In this document: in pieces, positions 53,200 through 61,588 of the stretch | Numbering within the stretch: position 1 is the stretch's first letter | Layout: each line of letters begins with the position of its first letter | Assembly (NCBI RefSeq): GCF_902498825.1 | Contig: NZ_LR701459.1 | Span: forward strand, 1,370,001 to 1,434,000 | DNA: 64,000 bases | From: Rhizobium sp. EC-SD404 | Lineage (GTDB): Bacteria; Pseudomonadota; Alphaproteobacteria; Rhizobiales; Rhizobiaceae | Direction: 5' to 3' | Program-made: the position numbers and the translations under genes | Notes under the pieces: model-generated | Told to the model about the DNA's origin: nothing | Database searches by the model: none | Seen by the model: only the letters and a program-made list of their open reading frames with translations

Positions 53200-53883
53200 A
53201 TGGCTGTACCTGCGGTTCCCATCGCCTCTTCGCGACTGCCGATCGCATCCGTGGATATCAAGGTCGCGGTTGGCATCGTCATTGCCGCCACTGCAATCTG
53301 CACTCTCGTGCTCGTCGCCGACCAATGGTGGGGCGTGGACCATTATCAGCTGGTGCGCGATCCCAACGCGATCGCCAACAACCCGAACTATTTCGGCCTC
53401 GTCTCAAATCTCGGGATCGTGATGTGGATTGCCGGAGCAGTTGGCGCGCTTCAGGCCGTCGCTGCTTTAAGACAGACCCGGGAGAAGGCGTTCAGCGGTC
53501 TGCTCCTGGCCGGAGGCTGCTTTGCCGCGGTCATGGGTCTGGACGATCTTCTGATGCTGCATGAATCGATTGCCGCGACCGGCATCCCGGAAATCCTGGT
53601 GCTTGGGCCCCATGCCATTCTCCTTGCTGCAACGTGCTATCGTGCCTGGCTTTTACAGGGAAGAACGCCATGGTTGCTGCTGGTGGCCTGCGTGGCAGCA
53701 TTCGGCTGTTCGATGGTCGTCGATGTCGTGCCGGTCGAGTTCGCGGGGCAGGTGTTCATCGAAGAAAGCTTCAAGCTTCTCGGCATCATGTTCCTCACCG
53801 CCTACCTTGTGATCACGAGCCAGAAGGCGTTGCGCAGCGCTCCGCACGACGGCTTTCGTCAAACTTCGTTCGAAGATCTGTAG
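53200..53883 (+). CDS. Hypothetical multi-helix membrane protein
   Basis: Not recognised. A 227-residue protein with about six hydrophobic segments, including VAVGIVIAATAICTLVLVAD near the start and AWLLQ-flanked helices late. A DDLLMLHES segment follows the third helix. The ATG at 53200 has GGAG about 10 bp upstream; a TTG at 53179 is an alternative. Its 3' end overlaps the convergent coiled-coil gene by 25 bp. Confidence 0.65.
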   Translation: MAVPAVPIASSRLPIASVDIKVAVGIVIAATAICTLVLVADQWWGVDHYQLVRDPNAIANNPNYFGLVSNLGIVMWIAGAVGALQAVAALRQTREKAFSGLLLAGGCFAAVMGLDDLLMLHESIAATGIPEILVLGPHAILLAATCYRAWLLQGRTPWLLLVACVAAFGCSMVVDVVPVEFAGQVFIEESFKLLGIMFLTAYLVITSQKALRSAPHDGFRQTSFEDL

Positions 53884-54203
53884 GCGGCAATCCGCTCCAG
53901 AATGTCCTTGTAGAAATCGGCCTGGACGTCGAGGTCGCGCAGGCGCGCCTCGCAGGACAACACCGTCCCTGTGAGATCGTCGATGCGGCCATCCAGTTTC
54001 CGCTGATCGTTCTCGGCAGCCTGGGCTTCCATCGCAAATGCTGCATCCCCCACTGCGGCCTCGTATCGCCGGCGAATGCCTTCGCGCTCTCTCCGCGCTT
54101 CATGAAACAGGGACGTCGACATTTCGGCGAGACGATCGAGGCGTCGCCTGTCGGTGTCTCTGTCGCGGTCCTTGGATCGGATCCGGAAACTCCAAGCATT
54201 CAT
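53859..54203 (-). CDS. Hypothetical coiled-coil protein at the end of the exoYFQ run
   Basis: Not recognised. From ATG 54203 (AGGACAGGGA upstream) it encodes 114 residues, highly charged and mostly helical, with heptad-like repeats around SLFHEARREREGIRRRYEAAV and DQRKLDGRIDDLTG. No signal peptide or membrane helix. Its start is 84 bp after the exoQ stop and in the same direction, so it may be transcribed with exoYFQ. Confidence 0.55.
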   Translation of the reverse strand: MNAWSFRIRSKDRDRDTDRRRLDRLAEMSTSLFHEARREREGIRRRYEAAVGDAAFAMEAQAAENDQRKLDGRIDDLTGTVLSCEARLRDLDVQADFYKDILERIAAYRSSNEV

Positions 54204-54286
54204 TTTCCCTGTCCTTCTGGTGTCCATTCCGGAGTCGATATGCGGCCGAAGCAATCGCATGAGACATCACGTGCGCGGTTTGTCGG

Positions 54287-55576
54287 CTAGCGCATGCGCG
54301 CAGCTTCCAGGCTGGCCCCGGCAGGCCCGACATCGACGCGTGGCGCTGCAGTTTTGGCGCTCCGCGCGGTTTCCTTCAGCGCCAGGCGACCGCCGGCGAA
54401 ATAGACCAGGAAGGAGCCGACGGAATAAGGATAGAGGCTGTCGACCTCGGCGAAGGAGCGGATCACCATCAGCACCATCAGTCCGAGAAGAATATAGGAC
54501 GAGCGGTCGTGGTCGCGATTGAGCACCCGCAGGAGATGGCCGACCACGATGGTCAGCAAGGTGGCGACAAGCAGCACCAACCCGATGGCCCCGAGTTCGA
54601 CCAGCGCTTCGATATAGGTGTTGTGAAAGTGGAAGCCGTTGCGCGAGCCGATGTAGAACTCGGCCCACAGGCGTTCGGCCTCCGCAAATCCCTGCACCCA
54701 ATAGGCCTGATAGCCTGTCCCGAGAAGCGGAGCCCCGCGAAACGCAGCCAACCCCTCCGACCAGAGGTAGGTGCGGCCGGTAAGCGTCGCATCCTTTCCG
54801 AAGAGGCCGAGCACGGTATCGATCGCGCCGGCATTCACCGCGACGACCGCGAAACCGACACCGAGCAACAGCGCTGCGATGAACCCTGCTCGCCGCGTGG
54901 AGGGCCGAAGCGCGAGGATCGCCCGCAGCAAAACGAGCACGCCGACCGTAAGCGCAACGCCGATGATCGAGGTTGCCGACTGCGAAGCGACCAGGGCGTA
55001 GGCCGATAAAAGCCCGGTGGCGGCGGCAAAGCCTTTCGCCACCAGGCCGAATGGAAGAGCAAAGATGCAGATGCCGGCGAAGAACACGCCGAGCGAGGCG
55101 TAAAAGCCCAACTGGTTCTTGGAGGCGAAAGCACCGACGAAGCTGTAGGTCCCATCGATGGCGTCGTAGTGATACCCGCCGAAGGCAAAGGAATAGAGCA
55201 GCACGATCAGGACGCCGACGAGGACGCCTATCGTCAATGTCCGGTCAGCGCAGACCCGCGCCGCGATGATCGCGCAGAGAATATGCGAGGCGTACTGCAC
55301 CGCTCCGCGGGCGCTGACGCTGGGCGCGAGCGACCAGAATACCGAGAGGCCGCAGAAAATGCAGAAGACGAAGATCCAGACGTAGTTCCAGGGATTGCCG
55401 AGCGCCCGGCGATAATCCACGGCGACGAGAAGCATCCAGACGCCATAGAAGGCGAGCACCGCTATCGGGCCAAAGATCGTCGAATAGGCAAAGACCACGA
55501 TCGATAGTGCCAGCGCCCCCACGCCATAGGGGCCGTTGGACCGTGGATCGAGAAAGTGCGCCTTCGCGATGCGCAT
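54287..55576 (-). CDS. exoQ: ExoQ-like polysaccharide polymerase (O-antigen ligase family)
   Basis: Polytopic protein of 429 residues, about eleven helices, with the Wzy/WaaL domain. The periplasmic loop segment FAEAERLWAEFYIGSRNGFHFHNTYIEALVELG contains the HNTYIE motif of the family. In succinoglycan synthesis ExoQ polymerises octasaccharide units in the periplasm. It follows exoF by 12 bp, matching the rhizobial order exoY-exoF-exoQ. Confidence 0.88.
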   Translation of the reverse strand: MRIAKAHFLDPRSNGPYGVGALALSIVVFAYSTIFGPIAVLAFYGVWMLLVAVDYRRALGNPWNYVWIFVFCIFCGLSVFWSLAPSVSARGAVQYASHILCAIIAARVCADRTLTIGVLVGVLIVLLYSFAFGGYHYDAIDGTYSFVGAFASKNQLGFYASLGVFFAGICIFALPFGLVAKGFAAATGLLSAYALVASQSATSIIGVALTVGVLVLLRAILALRPSTRRAGFIAALLLGVGFAVVAVNAGAIDTVLGLFGKDATLTGRTYLWSEGLAAFRGAPLLGTGYQAYWVQGFAEAERLWAEFYIGSRNGFHFHNTYIEALVELGAIGLVLLVATLLTIVVGHLLRVLNRDHDRSSYILLGLMVLMVIRSFAEVDSLYPYSVGSFLVYFAGGRLALKETARSAKTAAPRVDVGPAGASLEAARMR

Positions 55577-55588
55577 TCAGATGTCCAC

Positions 55589-56842
55589 CTACTGGCTTGC
55601 CATAGGCTGTATATCGACCTTGACCACGTCGCCCGGCAGGACCGGAGTGCTCTCGTCCGCCGCGAGTTCGCTGACTTCACCGTTGTTGTCGCGCACGATC
55701 ACATAGCCGACCTGGAGTTGATCACCGGAAGATGCACCGGCGGCCGCTTCTGGAGCGCGTGCCAGCGCTTCGAGGATCAGGTTGCCTTGCGTCGTGATCT
55801 TCAGCTCCGTCGCGTTGAGTTCGGCTTCCGTTTGCTGCAGATCCTGAGAGATCCCCGTCTCGTAGTCATCCCGAAGCGCATTCGCGTCCTGGGTTGCCTC
55901 GGCGATCGACTGGCGCGCACGCAGCGCAGCCGTTTCCATGTCGAGAACGCGTCCTTCCAGATCGGCAATCTGGCGTTCGAGAGACAGAACGCGCTCATTG
56001 ACGACCAGCCCGCGCGTCGCGAGATCGCCGATGCCCGTGAGCTCATCTCTTGCAAGATCGGTCTGGCGCTGCTGGGTTTCGATCTTCCGCTCCAGGGCGG
56101 TTATTTCGCTCTGGAGCAAGGCCTTGAGATCGTCGATCTCGGCGAGTTGTACGGACAGGCGCTGCGCGCGCGACGTCATGAAGGCTTTTTCGCTCTCCAT
56201 CAAACGCTGGCCTTCTTCGCTCGAACTCAACTCGGCAGGAAATTCGATGTCGTCACTGCCTGAACTCTCGGCGTGGAGCCGGGCGCGTTTGGCGATCAGC
56301 CTTGACCGTTCCACGGCCAGGACATCCCGCTCGCCGCTCGCATTGATGAAATCGCGCTCCAGCCGCATACCCGTGTCGGAAGATCGACGTATGCCGCCGG
56401 CGATGCTTACTGCCTTCAGGACAGTCAGATTGGGGTCGAACGGGTAGCGCCCGGGTGTTTCGACATCGCCGGCCATGAAGATCGGGCGAAACTCGGCAAG
56501 CTCGACCGCTGCCTCGGGACGATCCATCAGGCCGAGCGTCTGCTGAAGCTCGTTGCCGATCGCCGTGGCAAGTTCCGTCGTGGTTTTGCCGGCCGCGTCG
56601 ATGTCCCCGACGAACGGTACCGAGATGCGACCGGAAGGTCCGACGGTGTAATCCCCGGATACGGACGACCAGTCGCGCACCGCACCTTCGGTCGTTTGCC
56701 ATTCAACAACCCGGACCGTGACCTTGTCCATGGTTCCGAGCGTGTATTCCTGGGCCGCTGCGGTCAGTGGCACCCCAGAGGCGACCAGGATACCAACCAG
56801 ATAGGCGAGGAGGCGTTTGTGCGTGCCTTCAAAGAAATGCAT
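55589..56842 (-). CDS. exoF: ExoF-like polysaccharide export protein
   Basis: Exported protein of 417 residues with a signal peptide (about 1-30, ending TAAAQE). A Poly_export (Wza-type) domain (about 31-130, YTLGTMDKVTVRV to VGDIDAAG) and an SLBB-like region (AGDVETPGRYPFDPNLTVLKAVSIAGG) are followed by a long coiled coil (about 195-340) as in ExoF. ExoF helps in succinoglycan export and early steps. It follows exoY by 44 bp and precedes exoQ. Confidence 0.9.
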   Translation of the reverse strand: MHFFEGTHKRLLAYLVGILVASGVPLTAAAQEYTLGTMDKVTVRVVEWQTTEGAVRDWSSVSGDYTVGPSGRISVPFVGDIDAAGKTTTELATAIGNELQQTLGLMDRPEAAVELAEFRPIFMAGDVETPGRYPFDPNLTVLKAVSIAGGIRRSSDTGMRLERDFINASGERDVLAVERSRLIAKRARLHAESSGSDDIEFPAELSSSEEGQRLMESEKAFMTSRAQRLSVQLAEIDDLKALLQSEITALERKIETQQRQTDLARDELTGIGDLATRGLVVNERVLSLERQIADLEGRVLDMETAALRARQSIAEATQDANALRDDYETGISQDLQQTEAELNATELKITTQGNLILEALARAPEAAAGASSGDQLQVGYVIVRDNNGEVSELAADESTPVLPGDVVKVDIQPMASQ

Positions 56843-56886
56843 CGACTTTGTCCTTGGATTTCATCCGTACCCGTCGCGCCAAGGCG

Positions 56887-57612
56887 TCAGTAGCTGCCGC
56901 GCGACGTGCAGACGACGGGTATCGTCATCGCGATGATCTTGATGTCGGTATAGAACGACCAGTTCTCGACATAGTGCCGGTCGAACTCGATGCGCTGCTG
57001 GTAGGACACGTCATTGCGGCCCGACACCTGCCATAGGCCGGTGAGGCCCGGACGCGACTGAAGATAGTGCGCGGCGGCATTGCCGTAGAGGTCGAGCTCG
57101 GACTGCACCACCGGACGCGGCCCGACGACGCTCATGTCTCCAAGCAGAATGTTGAAGAGCTGCGGCAGTTCGTCGAGGCTGAGCTTGCGCAGAACCCGCC
57201 CGACCCGTGTCACGCGCGGATCTTCTTTCAGCTTGCGGGTCTTCTGCCACTCGAGGCGGCTTTCCGGGCAATCTGCCAGGTGCTGCTTGAGCAACTCGTC
57301 GCCGTTTTCTGCCATCGTGCGGAACTTCAGGCAGCCGAACAGCAGCCCATGCCGGCCGATGCGCTTGTGCGCGTAAAACACGCTGCCGCCATCTGAAGAC
57401 TTTACGAGAAGCGCGAGCAGACATAGCAGCGGCGCAAGAAGAATAATGGCTGATAATGCACAGACGATATCGAATCCACGCTTTCCCGCTCCTCCAATCG
57501 CGGGTGGCATGGACGACAAGGTACTGAGGTGGTCCGCGCGAGCGGACCATCTGGCGACTGGCTTCATGACACTCTCCAACTTCAACACCGCGCTTCTGCT
57601 GCGGTGCATCAT
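56887..57612 (-). CDS. exoY: ExoY-like undecaprenyl-phosphate galactosyl/sugar transferase
   Basis: Membrane-bound priming transferase of 241 residues that puts the first sugar-1-phosphate of the succinoglycan unit on undecaprenyl phosphate. Features are one N-terminal membrane helix (GKRGFDIVCALSAIILLAPLL), the DGGSVFYAHKRIGRHGLLFGCLKFRTM segment, and the Bac_transf core ending PGLTGLWQVSGRNDVSYQQRIEFD. Start ATG 57612 follows AGGGGTG. It heads the exoYFQ operon divergent from exoX. Confidence 0.92.
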   Translation of the reverse strand: MMHRSRSAVLKLESVMKPVARWSARADHLSTLSSMPPAIGGAGKRGFDIVCALSAIILLAPLLCLLALLVKSSDGGSVFYAHKRIGRHGLLFGCLKFRTMAENGDELLKQHLADCPESRLEWQKTRKLKEDPRVTRVGRVLRKLSLDELPQLFNILLGDMSVVGPRPVVQSELDLYGNAAAHYLQSRPGLTGLWQVSGRNDVSYQQRIEFDRHYVENWSFYTDIKIIAMTIPVVCTSRGSY

Positions 57613-58107
57613 AAACACCCCTGAGTGTGCTGGTTAAGTCAGATGTGTGCCGTTATTCAGACGCCCGAGCATTTGATGATCATATTTTGTGACGCGAAGA
57701 TATAAATACGTAATAGCCGCATTGATAAAAATCAAAAACAAAATTAATTTCCTGAAAAATTTTGGATATAGATCAAGTTATATTGTGTTTATTTATGAAA
57801 ACTAGTCGATAAATAACAGCGACAATTGGGATATACACAATTAAACATGAAGATGAGCGTCGCCGAGTTGATCGAATATTTCTGTTTTTGCTTAATTATC
57901 CTAGCCGGAAATGATGCAGTGCAACCAAGCAAATCAGTAAGAACATTGCGATAGCAGTGCCACTTGCGATATGTTGAGGAATGGGCTTGCAGATCGGACG
58001 GCTTGTCATTGGAGGATGAAGCCGGTCAATCCGATTTTCTGTGAGTGGGTGGGTTCAGGGCTTGGCGGGCCGCTGCAACCATCTCTGATGTTTGCGCGAG
58101 GCGGGTG
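57613..58107. promoter_or_regulatory. AT-rich divergent promoter region between exoY and exoX
   Basis: A 495-bp gap without a gene. From about 57680 to 57905 the sequence is strikingly AT-rich against a GC-rich background, with runs such as AAAAATTTTGG and ATTTATGAAAAC. In rhizobia this exoX-exoY interval carries regulatory sites for MucR and ChvI; no exact box was recognised here. The GC shift fits an H-NS/MucR-like binding region. Confidence 0.55.
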
Positions 58108-58407
58108 ATGTCCTTTCTGCTTTTTTTCCGCGGTATGATCGCAACGCTTGTCGTGTTTGCGATTGCAACCTTTGCGTTGACGCAATCCGCCTGGACAACC
58201 TTTGTCAGCACCGCGATTTGCGCTGTCACGATCCAGGTCGGCTATTTCGCGGCCATCCTGTTCATCGTCTGGCGCGACAGCGGCAATGAGAACGAATCCA
58301 CTGAGCGGGCCGAGCGAGAAGGTCGGTCGCAGCACGCCGGCGCCACAGAAGGCCCGGATGCATCGTCTTCTCGGCCGATGAGCACCATTTCTCGACCACG
58401 GCGCTAG
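58108..58407 (+). CDS. exoX: ExoX/SyrA-like exopolysaccharide production repressor
   Basis: Small inner-membrane protein of 99 residues with two hydrophobic helices: MSFLLFFRGMIATLVVFAIA and ICAVTIQVGYFAAILFIVW. This pattern is the exopolysaccharide production repressor family, which lowers succinoglycan output after translation, probably by acting on ExoY. The first helix motif fixes the start at 58108, not a longer frame at 58045. It sits between the divergent exoY and exoU, the same place as exoX in S. meliloti. Confidence 0.85.
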   Translation: MSFLLFFRGMIATLVVFAIATFALTQSAWTTFVSTAICAVTIQVGYFAAILFIVWRDSGNENESTERAEREGRSQHAGATEGPDASSSRPMSTISRPRR

Positions 58408-58514
58408 GCACACGCCCTGGGTTGCTGCACAGCACCATTTCGCCATACTTTTCGGAAATCACGGAGGATAAACGTCGATAGCGGCGTGTAGCTCCATGAC
58501 GAGAGAGGCCCGAG

Positions 58515-59537
58515 ATGGCAATTCCCGCGGGCAGCATGCCCGAGGCTCCAGTCTGCGTCATCATCGCAGCGATGGACGCCTCGGCAACAATCGGCCGGGC
58601 TGTTCGGTCAGCTCTGAACGAGCCGGAAGTCGGCGAGGTCATCGTGGTCGACGACGGCTCGAGCGACGCGACGGCCGCGGTGGCCGCGTCGTCCGATGAC
58701 GGCAGCGGTCGCCTGAAAGTCATTTCGCTGCCTGAGAATGCCGGCCCTTCACATGCCCGCAACCGGGCGCTCGAATTGTCCAACTGCGCGTTCGTCGCCA
58801 TTCTGGATGCCGACGACTTCATCCTGCCGGGACGTTTTCGCAGACTTCTCCGCCAGTCCGCCGACTGGGACTTCATCGCAGACAACATCCTCCTCATCGA
58901 TGCCGCCCATGCTGACGCGCCGCTCGACGTCGCCGACATTGCCGAAGATGGCTACATGCTGACGACCCTGCAATTCATTCAGGGCAACATCTCGCAGGCC
59001 GGTGTCGAGCGCGCAGAAATCGGATTTCTCAAGCCGGTGATGAAACGGGCGTTTCTCGACCGGCATGGGCTGCGCTACGACGAGACGATGCGGCTGGGAG
59101 AGGACTATGACCTCTATCTCCGCGCGCTGGCGAGCGGAGCCCGATATCGCGTCGTTCACGCGTGCGGCTATGGCGCGACCGTGCGGGCGAATTCGCTCAG
59201 TGGGCGCCACCGCACGGCAGACCTGAAAATGCTCTACGAGGCCGATCAGCGCATTCGTGCAAAGTTTCAGCTGACCGCTGCGGAACAGGAGGCACTCTCC
59301 CGGCACGAAGCGCAGATCCGCCGGCGCTACGACCTGCGAGCCTTCCTCGACCAAAAGAAGGAGATCGGTCTCGGTGCTTCAGTTGCTCAGCTTCTCGGCC
59401 GACCGCGCGTCTTCTGGCACGTGATGGCCGGTGTGCTGAGAGACAAGAAGCAGGCCCATCTCTTGCGCAGCAACGCCGGTACGCCGATGACCTTGCCCCG
59501 CTATTTGCTGCCGACGCGAATGGCGCACAAAGAATAG
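58515..59537 (+). CDS. exoU: ExoU-like glycosyltransferase (GT2)
   Basis: Glycosyltransferase family 2 protein of 340 residues. The nucleotide-sugar domain includes CVIIAAMDASATIGRAVRSAL, VVDDGSSDATAAVA and the metal-binding DADD in FVAILDADDFILPGRF; the acceptor part has MRLGEDYDLYLRALASG. It adds a glucose to the succinoglycan side chain in the ExoU position. It follows exoX and is convergent with exoV, whose stop is 18 bp away. Confidence 0.88.
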   Translation: MAIPAGSMPEAPVCVIIAAMDASATIGRAVRSALNEPEVGEVIVVDDGSSDATAAVAASSDDGSGRLKVISLPENAGPSHARNRALELSNCAFVAILDADDFILPGRFRRLLRQSADWDFIADNILLIDAAHADAPLDVADIAEDGYMLTTLQFIQGNISQAGVERAEIGFLKPVMKRAFLDRHGLRYDETMRLGEDYDLYLRALASGARYRVVHACGYGATVRANSLSGRHRTADLKMLYEADQRIRAKFQLTAAEQEALSRHEAQIRRRYDLRAFLDQKKEIGLGASVAQLLGRPRVFWHVMAGVLRDKKQAHLLRSNAGTPMTLPRYLLPTRMAHKE

Positions 59538-59555
59538 ACGTCCAACTGCATCGAC

Positions 59556-60509
59556 CTAGAAATAGTCTCTCCGGATCTCGTCGAGAACGGCGGCGAAGCG
59601 ATCCTTGCGTTCATTCAGGCGGGCATCGTCGCTGATCCTCGCCGGAGCGCGCGCAGCGCGCCATAGGGCAAGGGTGGCCGGACCCGACAGGATTTGCTTC
59701 GTCAATTGCCGCAATCCGGAACCACTGGCCTGCTCGACCCCGGCGTGACGCTCGAGCACGGTCGTATTGTCCGGTGAAGGTGCTGCAGCCACCATTTTCC
59801 GATCGGCGAAATCAAAACCCCAGAAGGAGGCGCCTTTTGCGATGGCCTCGGCGCGCGACGAGATCGGCAACCGTCTGGGTGCATACTCAACGCCGACGGA
59901 GCGCGCCCAGTCGGTCCATTTGAAGCTGTTGATGCTTTGCGAGGTCGTCACCGCGACCCACGGCACGCGGAATGCGTCGGCGAGGATCGCCGCATGCATC
60001 GATTCCGCCACAACGAGCTCTGCGCTTGCGATGGCGCGGATGACCGATTTGGCTTCCCCGCACGGGTCGACATATCCGATCCCTGCCAGGCGGCAGAGTT
60101 CGGGCCAGAGGCTGCCGATGGTCGATTCCCAGTGCGGCACGAAGATTGTGCCGCCGTTTCGCTCGATCGATTGAAACTCCGGCATGTCGGCCACCATCAC
60201 CGCGGGGTCGATGATGCCGAATGCCTCCGGCAGTCCGACCTTCTCGGCCGTCAGCGGGCCGCGCACGCAGCGGATGTCCCAGAGCGTTTCGTCCCTCATG
60301 TCTGGCAGAGCGCCGTAACCAAAACCGGAGCCGACGACCAGCTTGCGCCCGCCGGTTTTCAGAAGGTCGGCGTTCAGCACCGTTCCGACGCCGACGAGCA
60401 GGACATCGGGAGTGACATCGCGGAAGCCCGGCAGCAGGAAATCCCAAAGCCAGAGATTGAGGTCGTCACCGAAATTGCCGTGATCAGATTCCCAGTAGAA
60501 AGGTGTCAT
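59556..60509 (-). CDS. exoV: ExoV-like ketal pyruvate transferase
   Basis: Polysaccharide pyruvyl transferase of 317 residues. Family motifs are the N-terminal FYWESDHGNFGDDLNLWLWDFL, WDIRCVRGPLTAEKVGL, and VVAESMHAAILADAFRVPWVAV. ExoV attaches 4,6-pyruvate to the terminal glucose of succinoglycan. ATG 60509 overlaps the exoW stop (ATGA) and begins the conserved domain; the longer frame up to 60683 is not needed. Confidence 0.92.
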   Translation of the reverse strand: MTPFYWESDHGNFGDDLNLWLWDFLLPGFRDVTPDVLLVGVGTVLNADLLKTGGRKLVVGSGFGYGALPDMRDETLWDIRCVRGPLTAEKVGLPEAFGIIDPAVMVADMPEFQSIERNGGTIFVPHWESTIGSLWPELCRLAGIGYVDPCGEAKSVIRAIASAELVVAESMHAAILADAFRVPWVAVTTSQSINSFKWTDWARSVGVEYAPRRLPISSRAEAIAKGASFWGFDFADRKMVAAAPSPDNTTVLERHAGVEQASGSGLRQLTKQILSGPATLALWRAARAPARISDDARLNERKDRFAAVLDEIRRDYF

Positions 60510-61480
60510 GACCGCTCTGCCTGCTTTTTGAATTTTGAGACTGCGAGGTCGAGCGCGCTCGCCATGAGCTTCGGATCGCGCCAGGCCCATTTGACCAGTT
60601 CGCCGAGCTGGGGAGAGCGGCGGCGTTTGATCAGCTTTGCCTGCCCCCACAGCGCTTGGCGCCGCGCAGTCTGCTTGTAGCATTCGATTGAGGCGAGGTC
60701 CTTGGGCGCATGTTCGAACAGGCGCTCCAACCTGTCGAGTGCAGCCCAGGTGTTGAACTGCTGCTTCAGGAACTGCGGTGACGTGTTGTCAACGCCATGG
60801 AAGATGTTGAGCCCTTCGCCCCGCACCGCGCCGGGTGTGTCGCTGAGGATCGACCGACTGGCCTTGCGCACGCACTCATAGAAAAAGAGCACATCCTCCG
60901 CAGCGAGGCGCAGGCTCGATTCGAAGCGAACTGTTCGAAAGAGCGGGGCTGCAATCACCATGCAGGACAGGTGCATGAAGCTCCAGTTTTCCAGCATGAC
61001 GCCCGGCAGGTCGGCCGCCTCGAAGATCGGCGGATCATCCGAGAGCCGGGACAATTCAGTCCTCTGGCTGAGGGCAGTCATGTCGAAATGATAGTGAAAG
61101 GCGTCGCCGCCACCGATCGCGGCGAAATAACACTGCGCATCAAAAAGTGACAGCGCAGCGAGCGCTGTTTTCAGATGGCCGGGCGTCCATTCATCATCGG
61201 AATCGAGGAAGGCGACATAGTCGGAATCCGCTGGAACACGGTCTAACCCGGCGTTTCGCGCGGCTCCCGGCCCGCCATTCTGCTGTTTGACGATGATCAG
61301 CCGATCCCGCTGGGCCGCATCGAGGCCTTCGAGCTCCGTTTCGATGGCCTGAGGGGATTCGTCATCCACCACGATGACGTCAAAATTGGCGTGCGTCTGG
61401 GAGAAGACAGAGGCTAGCGCACGGCGCAGTATGCCGGGCTCGCGCTGGTAATATGGAATAACGACGCTGCATTTCGTCAT
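60506..61480 (-). CDS. exoW: ExoW-like glycosyltransferase (GT2)
   Basis: Glycosyltransferase family 2 protein of 324 residues. It starts CSVVIPYYQREPGILRRALAS and has the metal/nucleotide motif in YVAFLDSDDEWTPGHL, with the later LAAEDVLFFYECVRKAS acceptor region. It should transfer a side-chain glucose in succinoglycan synthesis and is translationally linked to exoV. It is divergent from exoT, whose start lies just over 100 bp away. Confidence 0.9.
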   Translation of the reverse strand: MTKCSVVIPYYQREPGILRRALASVFSQTHANFDVIVVDDESPQAIETELEGLDAAQRDRLIIVKQQNGGPGAARNAGLDRVPADSDYVAFLDSDDEWTPGHLKTALAALSLFDAQCYFAAIGGGDAFHYHFDMTALSQRTELSRLSDDPPIFEAADLPGVMLENWSFMHLSCMVIAAPLFRTVRFESSLRLAAEDVLFFYECVRKASRSILSDTPGAVRGEGLNIFHGVDNTSPQFLKQQFNTWAALDRLERLFEHAPKDLASIECYKQTARRQALWGQAKLIKRRRSPQLGELVKWAWRDPKLMASALDLAVSKFKKQAERS

Positions 61481-61588
61481 GTCTTTCAGCCTCTTGGCTC
61501 CGCGGCTTGAGCCGGGGAGATGGAAACGGAACGTGGCTTCCCGCCGATCGGTGACCGGCGGAATCCGACAAGACGAAAGAGCCCCCTG

